Positions 57,828 through 64,000 of a stretch of DNA of 64,000 nt are shown here, in pieces (position 1 is the stretch's first letter; every line of letters begins with the position of its first letter). A model generated the notes under the pieces. The model was not told the origin of the DNA, made no database searches, and was given only the letters and a program-made list of their open reading frames with translations. The DNA comes from Acidaminococcus fermentans_A (GTDB lineage Bacteria > Bacillota > Negativicutes > Acidaminococcales > Acidaminococcaceae): contig NZ_JBQOUY010000001.1 in assembly GCF_052216985.1 (NCBI RefSeq), positions 124,001-188,000 on the forward strand, in the 5' to 3' direction. The position numbers were made by a program, and so were the translations under genes.

Positions 57828-59469
57828 TTCTCTCCTCCTCTTCCTGCGCAACGGTATCATCTTCCGCCAGAGGCTGGATATTCTCCACCACTTCGGCTTC
57901 ATGGGCACCATCTTGGGTCACTTTCGGTTTTTCCTGGAAAGGAGGGAAGGTAATCACAAAAGCCGTCCCCTTGCCCACCTTGCTCTTCACCTGGACCTTT
58001 GCCTTGTGCATCCGGATGATTTCTTTCCCGATGGCCAGTCCCAGGCCCGTGCCGGGGATATGGCGGGAATGGGATTTATCCGCCTTATAGAACCGTTCCC
58101 AGATGTAGGGGATGTCCTCTTCGGGGATCCCGTATCCCTGGTCCACCACCGTAAGGATGACACCGCCCTGCCGGTTCTTTATGACCTGGAAGCGGATCAC
58201 AGAGCTGTCCGGGGAATATTTGATGGCATTGTCCCCCAGGATCATTACCAGCTGGTACAGCCGGTCCCCATTGCCCAAGACCAGGAGGCTGTCGTCCACA
58301 TACTGTTCCAGCCGGATATCCCGTTTCTGGGCCCGGCCTTCCAGCATGTTCACTACACTTTCTACCACTTTCCCCAGGGGGATGGGTTCCACTTCCTCTC
58401 CTTCTCCCCTCTGGAGCCGGCTGATATCCAGCAGTTCGTTGATCAGCCGTTCCAGCCGCTGGGTCTCATCGTTGATCAGCTTCCGGTATTTCTTCACATC
58501 TTCCGGATCGGTGATGGTCCCATCGGACAGGGCTTCATTATAGCCCTGGATGATGGTGATGGGAGTCCGGAGTTCATGGGACACATTGGCTACGAAATCC
58601 CGGCGCATCTTTTCCATCTTCCGGGTCTTCCGGACAAACTGTTCCAGGTCCCGTCCCAAGGAATTCAGGCTGCGGCCCAGATCAGCGATTTCATCATCTC
58701 CGTCCACCGCTACTTTCAGGGAGTAGTCCCCTAAGGCAATGGCTTTTGCGGAGTTCTTCATAGAAATCAGCGGTTTGACCATCCGACGGGTCAGTCCGCT
58801 GACGATGATCACGCTGATGCACAGGGCAATGATTCCTACGATGATGGTATAGATATAGATGTCCTTCAGGACACGGTTCAGTCCGCCCAAGGGGGAAGCC
58901 AGCAGCATAGCCCCAGAAACCGTGCCATGGTTGTCCTTCAGGGGGATCCCCACCATCAGGACCTGCTCCTTGTAGTAAGGATGGTAGATCCGTTCGTTGA
59001 CCCGTTCTCCGCCATATACTTTGGTAAGGATCTTCTGGAACCGTTCGTGGCCGTTCCCGCTCTGCCGGATCTGCTTGTCGATGGCAGCCACGCTCTGCAT
59101 CCATTTTTCCCGTCGGCGTGCTTCCCGTTCCTGCTTGGAATCGTTTCCTTCCCGACCCTGCTCGTACTCGGTCCCGGTTTCCGAGGCCGCGATCAGATCG
59201 AACTGCTTGTTGAACACCCAGATCCGGGCCCCTACCAGCTGGTCCATGGACGTGAGATATTCCCGCAGGATGGCCTTATCCATGCTCATGGCATCGAAAT
59301 ACCGGATCATCATGGCCACCTGGCCGCCCTTATCATTGAGTTCCAGTTCCTTGGTCCGGAAGAAATAATCGGTGATCAGGTAACTGAGTCCGATGGAAAT
59401 CCCTACGATAATAGCCAGAATCAGGCCCATGTAACTGTACATGAGCCTGGTGCTTAATGACTTTTTCAC
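57820..59469 (-). CDS. Sensor histidine kinase (HAMP, PhoR/WalK type)
   Basis: A 549-residue membrane kinase. TM1 (about 10-33), a roughly 170-residue periplasmic sensor loop, TM2 (about 202-225), HAMP (about 226-278), the HisKA domain with VSHELRTPITIIQGY, and HATPase_c (GDNAIKYS, DQGYGIPEEDIPYIWERFY, GTGLGLAIGKEI) are all present. Start is GTG, overlapping the response-regulator stop by 4 nt. It is the middle gene of a regulator-kinase-dipeptidase operon. Confidence 0.94.
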   Translation of the reverse strand: MKKSLSTRLMYSYMGLILAIIVGISIGLSYLITDYFFRTKELELNDKGGQVAMMIRYFDAMSMDKAILREYLTSMDQLVGARIWVFNKQFDLIAASETGTEYEQGREGNDSKQEREARRREKWMQSVAAIDKQIRQSGNGHERFQKILTKVYGGERVNERIYHPYYKEQVLMVGIPLKDNHGTVSGAMLLASPLGGLNRVLKDIYIYTIIVGIIALCISVIIVSGLTRRMVKPLISMKNSAKAIALGDYSLKVAVDGDDEIADLGRSLNSLGRDLEQFVRKTRKMEKMRRDFVANVSHELRTPITIIQGYNEALSDGTITDPEDVKKYRKLINDETQRLERLINELLDISRLQRGEGEEVEPIPLGKVVESVVNMLEGRAQKRDIRLEQYVDDSLLVLGNGDRLYQLVMILGDNAIKYSPDSSVIRFQVIKNRQGGVILTVVDQGYGIPEEDIPYIWERFYKADKSHSRHIPGTGLGLAIGKEIIRMHKAKVQVKSKVGKGTAFVITFPPFQEKPKVTQDGAHEAEVVENIQPLAEDDTVAQEEEERNG

Positions 59470-60164
59470 TTTTTGACCTCGAATTTATACCCTACACCCC
59501 ATACGGTCATGATGTCCCAAGTAGAATCCGGGGGGATATCCAGTTTATGCCGGACCCGTTTGATGTGGGTATCCACGGTCCGGGTATCGCCGTAATAGGT
59601 ATAGCCCCAGATCTTTTCCAGCAGCTGGTTCCGGCTGAACACGATCCCGGGATTGGAAGCCAGGCACCAGAGGAGTTCCATCTCCTTGGCTGTAAAGGTG
59701 ATTTCCCGGCCAAAGGCTACGACCCGGTATTCACTGAGGTTGATCATCAGGTTGGGATATTCCAGCACCTGCTTATTCTGGCTGCTGATGGAGGCATTGG
59801 TCCGCCGGAGCACGGCTTTGACCCTGGCTACCACTTCTCTTGTATTGAAAGGTTTGGAGATATAATCATCCGCCCCGATCTCCAGCCCCAGGATCCGATC
59901 ATCATCCGAATCCTTGGCTGTCAGCATGATGATGGGGATATCAGAGATCTTGCGGACCTGTTTGCAGACTTCCAGCCCATCCAATACCGGCATCATGATG
60001 TCCAGCAGGATGATATCCGGTTTCCCGGCCTGGACTTGGACCAGGGCTTCCGCCCCATCGGCCGCCTCGATGACCTTGAAGCCTTCTTTCTTGAAATAAA
60101 TGCTTAAGATTTCGCGGATCTGCGGTTCATCATCCGCAATCAATACAGTCTGTTGTTTGTTCAT
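59466..60164 (-). CDS. OmpR-family response regulator
   Basis: A 232-residue regulator. The receiver domain has the acidic pair DDE (residues 11-13), Asp55 (DIILLDIMMPVLDG), Thr and Lys105-region (YISKPF). The C-terminal winged helix has ELLWCLASNPGIVFSRNQLLEKIWGY and TVDTHIKRVRHKL. It likely controls its own operon and the downstream VanX-like peptidase. RBS GAGGGCTGT. Confidence 0.95.
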   Translation of the reverse strand: MNKQQTVLIADDEPQIREILSIYFKKEGFKVIEAADGAEALVQVQAGKPDIILLDIMMPVLDGLEVCKQVRKISDIPIIMLTAKDSDDDRILGLEIGADDYISKPFNTREVVARVKAVLRRTNASISSQNKQVLEYPNLMINLSEYRVVAFGREITFTAKEMELLWCLASNPGIVFSRNQLLEKIWGYTYYGDTRTVDTHIKRVRHKLDIPPDSTWDIMTVWGVGYKFEVKK

Positions 60165-60284
60165 AGACAGCCCTCACTCTTCTGGCAGGGAACCTGCCGG
60201 GTTGCAGGATCCTTTCCCAAGGATCCCAAGTACCAGAGCGCTTATCGCAGCGTTCTATTTTATCTATTATAGCATAAATCCCAA

Positions 60285-60330
60285 AAAAGAGTAACGAGGC
60301 CGCCGCTTCCGCAACAGCCCCGTTTTTTAT
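60285..60330. terminator. Bidirectional-looking terminator after the MBL gene
   Basis: AACGAGGCCG (about 60293-60302) pairs with the CAGCCCCGTT arm (about 60315-60324), with A-rich and T-rich flanks. It ends the hydrolase transcript before the response-regulator promoter region (a TATAAT-like box near 60262-60270). Confidence 0.65.
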
Positions 60331-60343
60331 CCCAAGGCCCCTC

Positions 60344-61009
60344 TTACAAGTCAAGCCGGCTCCCTGGCTCTACTACAGCCACTCTGCTGTGTGTGGTAGC
60401 TTCCACCTCTTTTTTGAAAGCTTCCGGATCCTGGGCGATGATGGGCCAGGTATTGTAATGGATGGGGATGACCAAAGGCACGGCCAGCAGTTCTGCCGCC
60501 AGACGGGCATCTTTCGGCCCCATGGTATAGTTGTCCCCGATGGGCAGCAGGGCCACATCGATCTTTTCCAGCCGGGACAGGAGAGCCATATCTCCGAACA
60601 CACTGGTATCCCCGGCAAAATACACGGTCTTCCCGCCAAATCCTACGATGAATCCGCAGGCATGGCCACCGGCGATCCCACTGCCGTGGAAAGCCGGGGT
60701 GATCCGTACCCGTCCAAAAGGAAAGCTGTGGGTCCCTCCCAAATGCATAGCATGGGCTCGGACCCCATGGGAAGCCGCATCGTTAGCGATTTCTGCCGTA
60801 GAGATGAGCAAGGCATCATTGGCTTTGGCAATGGCATAGGCAGACCCCAGATGGTCGCCATGGAAATGGGAGACAAAGATCACATCAGCCTGGATATCTT
60901 CTGGGGACAGTCCTTCCGGATTCCCGTCCAGATAGGGATCGAACAGGAGCGTCGTGGTCCCATCACACAAAGTAAAACAGGCATGGTGGATATAATGGAA
61001 CTGCAGCAT
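60344..61009 (-). CDS. MBL-fold metal-dependent hydrolase (UPF0173)
   Basis: A 221-residue metallo-beta-lactamase-fold protein. The zinc motif HFHGDHLG is intact, with DTSVFGD, the internal VALLPIGDNYTMGPKDA and the late IPIHYNTWP histidine typical of UPF0173. Its cellular substrate is unknown. It is 16 nt downstream of thrB, probably as the last gene of the hom-thrB operon. RBS GGAGGAAAAG. Confidence 0.88.
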   Translation of the reverse strand: MLQFHYIHHACFTLCDGTTTLLFDPYLDGNPEGLSPEDIQADVIFVSHFHGDHLGSAYAIAKANDALLISTAEIANDAASHGVRAHAMHLGGTHSFPFGRVRITPAFHGSGIAGGHACGFIVGFGGKTVYFAGDTSVFGDMALLSRLEKIDVALLPIGDNYTMGPKDARLAAELLAVPLVIPIHYNTWPIIAQDPEAFKKEVEATTHSRVAVVEPGSRLDL

Positions 61010-61025
61010 AGCTTTTCCTCCTTCT

Positions 61026-61961
61026 TTACCGGATCACCCTGGCCCCTTCCGGATCGATGTCCAGGAAATGCAGGGTGGTCTCCATCTGGCGCTGGGCAAA
61101 GGGCTTTTTCATGGCTTCCCCGATCTTTCGGGCATCGGCCTCAGCAGGGACATAGGCCAGCAGCGTTGAACCAGCTCCGGAAATGATGCCGTTATAGGCC
61201 CCGGCCTGCCGGGCTGCTTCCAGGGCTTCCGCCGCTCCAGGGATCAGGGGCAGCCGATAGGGTTGGTGGAGCCGGTCCTCCAGCGCCGTCCCCAGGAAAT
61301 GGTAGTCCCCGCTCATCAGGGATCCAACTAAAAGCGCTGCCCGGCTCACATTATAGACAGCATCTTTATGGAGGATCTTTTCCGGCAAGGCTGCCCGGGC
61401 TTTGGATGTGGGCAGGGGCAGGGCAGGTACCAGGACCACCAGTTTCAGCGGTTTGGCCAGGGACAGCTTCAGGCTTTCCACTTTTCCCTTCTCCATCACA
61501 TTCACGGTGATGCCGCCCAAGATGGCCGGAGCCACATTATCGGGATGGCCTTCGATCCGTGCTGCTTCTGTCACCAGCTCTTCTTTGGAAAGAGGATTCC
61601 CTGCCAGGGCATTGGCCGCAGTCAGGCCAGCTACAATGGCCGTGGAGCTGCTGCCCAGGCCCCGGGAGACAGGGACCTGGATCTTACAAGTGATCTTCAA
61701 ACCTGTATCCGGCTGCTGGAGTTTCTCCCAAAGGGTGTAAAAAGACTGGGCGGCCAGGTTGTTCCGGCCCTGGGGCAGATTGGACGCTCCTTGTCCTTCG
61801 GCGGTCACATGGATGCCTTCGGCTTCCGATACCAGTTCATAGGTGAAAACATTATAAAGGGTACAAGCCAGCCCCAGGCAGTCGAAGCCCGGTCCGCAGT
61901 TGGCGGATGTGGCTGGCACCTGTACCGTGACTTTTCTGCTGTTTCCTGCCATGGTACGCAC
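61026..61961 (-). CDS. thrB: Homoserine kinase
   Basis: A 311-residue GHMP kinase that phosphorylates homoserine on the way to threonine. Motif 1 is PATSANCGPGFDCLG, the ATP loop PVSRGLGSSSTAIVAGL and the C-terminal motif GIISGAGSTLLAY. The GTG at 61961 has AAAGGA at a normal distance; ATG 61952 is equally possible. It follows hom by 9 nt. Together with thrS at the other end of the window it belongs to threonine metabolism, but the two loci are 60 kb apart. Confidence 0.95.
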   Translation of the reverse strand: MRTMAGNSRKVTVQVPATSANCGPGFDCLGLACTLYNVFTYELVSEAEGIHVTAEGQGASNLPQGRNNLAAQSFYTLWEKLQQPDTGLKITCKIQVPVSRGLGSSSTAIVAGLTAANALAGNPLSKEELVTEAARIEGHPDNVAPAILGGITVNVMEKGKVESLKLSLAKPLKLVVLVPALPLPTSKARAALPEKILHKDAVYNVSRAALLVGSLMSGDYHFLGTALEDRLHQPYRLPLIPGAAEALEAARQAGAYNGIISGAGSTLLAYVPAEADARKIGEAMKKPFAQRQMETTLHFLDIDPEGARVIR

Positions 61962-61970
61962 CTGCTTCCT

Positions 61971-63290
61971 TTAGTCCAAGGTGCTGTCTTCCACACGGAT
62001 GATGTTGCAGATCCGTGCCACCACAGCCAATTTGGACAGAGCCTCTGCTGCCTTCCGAAGGGCAAATTCCGAGACGCCGTAGGTGATCACGACGATTTCC
62101 GCCAACGTGCCCAGGGAACGTTTCTGGACGACGGTCTTCAGGCTGACCTTGTTCTCCCCGAAGGCCGAAGCGATGGTGGCCCAGACCCCGGGCCGGTCTT
62201 CTACCAGCATCCGGATGTAGCAAGGAGAGATGATCTCTTCTGGCGGCAGGATGGATTTCATTTCATAGCAGGTACAGCCCACCCGTCCCGTGCAGCCGGC
62301 CAGGATATTCCGGGTGCTTTCGATGATGTCCCCGCAGACAGCGCTGGCTGTGGGCATCCGTCCGGCGCCCCGTCCAAAGAACATGGCTTCCCCGATGGGC
62401 TGGCCTTCCACATAGACGGCATTGAACACGTCATTGACCGTAGCCAGGGGATGGTCTTTCCGGAGCATGGTGGGATGGACCCGAGCGCTCACGCCTTTCC
62501 CTTCCTTCTGCTTGGCAATGCCCAGCAGTTTGATCACATACCCCAGTTCGTCGGCGTATTCGATATCCCGGGAAGAGATCTTATCGATGCCTTCCACATA
62601 CACATCGTCCAGGTTCACCCGGCTGTTGAAAGCGATGGAGGCCAGGATGGCAATCTTCCGGGCCGCGTCGAAGCCTCCCACATCGGCCGTGGGATCGCTT
62701 TCTGCATACCCTTTTTCCTGGGCTTCTTTCAGCACTTCAGCAAAATCCATATGGTCCTGGGTCATCTTGGTGAGCATATAGTTGGTGGTCCCATTGATGA
62801 TCCCCATGATTTTGCTGATTTTGTTGGCTGCCAAGCTTTCCTTCAGTGGCCGGATGATGGGGATCCCCCCGGCCACAGCTGCTTCAAAGAGGAAGTCCAC
62901 ATGATTGGCAGCGGCCAGTTCGAAGAGTTCTTTCCCGTGGGTGGCCACCACATCTTTGTTGGCGGTGACTACATTTTTCCCGGCTTTCAGGGCCGCTTCA
63001 ATATATTCCAGTGCTGGATGCTCCCGGCCCATCAGTTCCACCACCACATCGATTTCCGGATCCTCCACGATGTCTTCGATCTTATCCGTCGTTGCCAAGC
63101 TGGCATCTAGAGCCCGGACTTTTTCTGGATGGCGGGCCAGGACTTTTTTGATGCAGATTTCTGCCCCTACCCGTTCCGTGATGAGCGGCCGATTCTGGTT
63201 CAGTACCAGGATCACACCGCCGCCTACCGTTCCGGCTCCCAGCAGTCCGATATTGATCTTTCTTTGTTTTGCCTTAGCCAATCCCCTCAT
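61971..63290 (-). CDS. hom: Homoserine dehydrogenase
   Basis: A 439-residue NAD(P)-dependent enzyme reducing aspartate semialdehyde to homoserine. The Rossmann motif is GLLGAGTVGGGV. The catalytic and substrate region has VTANKDVVA, GGIPIIRPLKESL, GIINGTTNYMLT and DPTADVGGFDAARK. A C-terminal ACT domain (about 355-435) provides feedback sensing. The ATG at 63290 abuts GAGGAGG, so a TTG at 63281 may be the real start. Confidence 0.96.
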   Translation of the reverse strand: MRGLAKAKQRKINIGLLGAGTVGGGVILVLNQNRPLITERVGAEICIKKVLARHPEKVRALDASLATTDKIEDIVEDPEIDVVVELMGREHPALEYIEAALKAGKNVVTANKDVVATHGKELFELAAANHVDFLFEAAVAGGIPIIRPLKESLAANKISKIMGIINGTTNYMLTKMTQDHMDFAEVLKEAQEKGYAESDPTADVGGFDAARKIAILASIAFNSRVNLDDVYVEGIDKISSRDIEYADELGYVIKLLGIAKQKEGKGVSARVHPTMLRKDHPLATVNDVFNAVYVEGQPIGEAMFFGRGAGRMPTASAVCGDIIESTRNILAGCTGRVGCTCYEMKSILPPEEIISPCYIRMLVEDRPGVWATIASAFGENKVSLKTVVQKRSLGTLAEIVVITYGVSEFALRKAAEALSKLAVVARICNIIRVEDSTLD

Positions 63291-63395
63291 CCTCCTCGTT
63301 GTAAAGGGGCTGCCGGAATCGACAGCCCACAACAATCCATCTTTTCCAATTGTCAACAGACCCGGCAAGCGACCTTCCAACCGGCTGCCAGTCTC

Positions 63396-63848
63396 TCAGT
63401 CCACCTGTCCCAGTACGTCCAGGCGCTTCACTCCTTCGATCAGCCGGAGTTTGTCCAGCAAAGCTTCCATATCGATGGTCAGGTATTTGGTCTCTACAGA
63501 GATGGTGGTATTGGCTACTCCCTGGAGAGGCACGCCCTGGTTGATGGTGATGACGCTCCCACCGTCACCGGCAATAGTATTGAGCACACTGGAAAGGACA
63601 CCGGGTTTGTGTTCCAGCAGGAGAGAAATGGTGATGACCTTTTCTTTGCTGGCATCATAAAACGGGAATACATAGTCCTTGTATTTGTAATAGGCACTGC
63701 GGCTCAGCCCTACCTTGCTCACCGCTTCATTGACCGTCTTCATCTTTCCTCGTTTCAGGATTTCTTTGACCAGGATGGTTTTTTTGATTGCTTCGGGGAG
63801 AATTTCTTCTCTGACTAAATAAAATTCGGATTTCTTCTCATTGGCCAT
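63396..63848 (-). CDS. ACT-domain protein (UPF0735/PheB-like)
   Basis: A 150-residue protein with an N-terminal helical segment containing a helix-turn-helix-like AVSKVGLSRSAYYKYKDYVFPF. It also has a C-terminal ACT domain (about 70-145, ITISLLLEHKPGVLSSVLNTIA), the small-molecule-binding fold of amino-acid enzymes. The family precedes hom in many Firmicutes and is thought to be regulatory. The 105-nt gap to hom contains a GGGCTG/CAGCCC hairpin (about 63307-63329). Confidence 0.9.
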   Translation of the reverse strand: MANEKKSEFYLVREEILPEAIKKTILVKEILKRGKMKTVNEAVSKVGLSRSAYYKYKDYVFPFYDASKEKVITISLLLEHKPGVLSSVLNTIAGDGGSVITINQGVPLQGVANTTISVETKYLTIDMEALLDKLRLIEGVKRLDVLGQVD

Positions 63849-63895
63849 GTGTCATCTATCCTTTCCATAAGAATCTTAATCCTTCCTAGGAAGAC

Positions 63896-63924
63896 ATTAT
63901 ATCATACTGTTCCCTGAAATTCTA
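63896..63924 (-). promoter_or_regulatory. Promoter of the ACT-hom-thrB operon
   Basis: TAGAAT (63919-63924), a 17-bp spacer and TATAAT (63896-63901) with an extended TGA. The -35 overlaps the stop codon of the upstream gene. Confidence 0.75.
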
Positions 63925-64000
63925 CTCTTTCTTTGCAGTTCTTTTCATCAAATCGGCAATGGCCTGCTGGACTTGCTTTCCCTGGAACAGGACCTGGTAG
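63922..64000 (-). CDS. gpsA: 3' end of probable NAD(P)H-dependent glycerol-3-phosphate dehydrogenase
   Basis: Only the last 25 codons are inside the window: YQVLFQGKQVQQAIADLMKR followed by TAKKE and a TAG stop. The pattern of a tyrosine, VLF, G, QAI-DLM-R near the C-terminus is like GpsA proteins, but so short a piece is weak evidence. Confidence 0.45.
   Translation of the reverse strand, partial: YQVLFQGKQVQQAIADLMKRTAKKE

Noticed and set aside
60130..60354. 74-codon leftward ORF between the response regulator and MBL gene
   Set aside because: It spans a terminator and promoter region and has no recognisable domain.

Overview
The window reads as a single chromosomal stretch from a diderm Firmicute of class Negativicutes; Acidaminococcus or a close relative is my best guess. 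Firmicute-type content (T-box leader, ydaO-type c-di-AMP riboswitch, SpoVS, AmaP/Asp23, YlbF, ArgR, TrmK, a B. subtilis-like Ydj module) sits beside a signal-bearing beta-barrel outer membrane protein and several exported proteins. DNA is GC-rich, so long antisense ORFs are common and are ignored here. I see no tRNA, rRNA, IS element, prophage or CRISPR array.

Layout. 1-4.4 kb: threonyl-tRNA synthetase with its T-box, a macro-domain/VWA pair with a Shine-Dalgarno-sequestering hairpin, a small exported repeat protein, and an NlpC/P60 hydrolase under a c-di-AMP riboswitch. 4.4-9.3 kb: glycosyltransferase, thioredoxin, RNase P RNA, YhaM, Nif3-like, TrmK and a kinase-like protein. 9.3-15 kb: PTS enzyme I and HPr, then fructose EII, 1-phosphofructokinase and a YdjC/ChbG-like deacetylase. 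15.2-23.6 kb: RibU-like ECF S component, a frameshifted L-2-hydroxyacid dehydrogenase, M18 aminopeptidase divergent from an APC permease, an OLD-family ATPase/nuclease, an SGNH hydrolase and SpoVS. 23.7-35.2 kb: a long housekeeping operon read leftward (asp23, amaP, DUF2273, nusB, tsaD-like, xseA, xseB, ispA, dxs, tlyA, nadK, argR, recN, nudix). 35.4-50.3 kb is the accessory, envelope-oriented part: an outer membrane barrel; a leftward run of seven genes with YdjI/YdjG/YdjH homologues and secreted unknowns; an exported nucleoside hydrolase plus 5'-nucleotidase; and a three-gene signalling cassette (7TM pseudokinase, histidine kinase, LuxR-type regulator). 50.5-64 kb: acyl-CoA synthetase, TyrS, MscL with a zinc ribbon, glyoxalase, EamA transporter, MurB, YlbF, a VanX-like dipeptidase with its two-component system, an MBL hydrolase, threonine-branch genes (thrB, hom, an ACT regulator) and the 3' end of probable gpsA.

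Two signals are not explained by ordinary annotation. First, a composite intergenic element occurs five times: a terminator-like hairpin, tandem 7-mers beginning GTCA, a core opening with CCGATGGAA or a close variant, inverted 7-mers, and a second hairpin. Second, an identical 16-bp dyad (CTGTACTTTAGTACAG) lies at the same distance from the -10 box of the two leftward operons beside the LuxR-type signalling cassette. It looks like a class II activator site linking that cassette to the Ydj-type envelope operon and to periplasmic nucleoside salvage.
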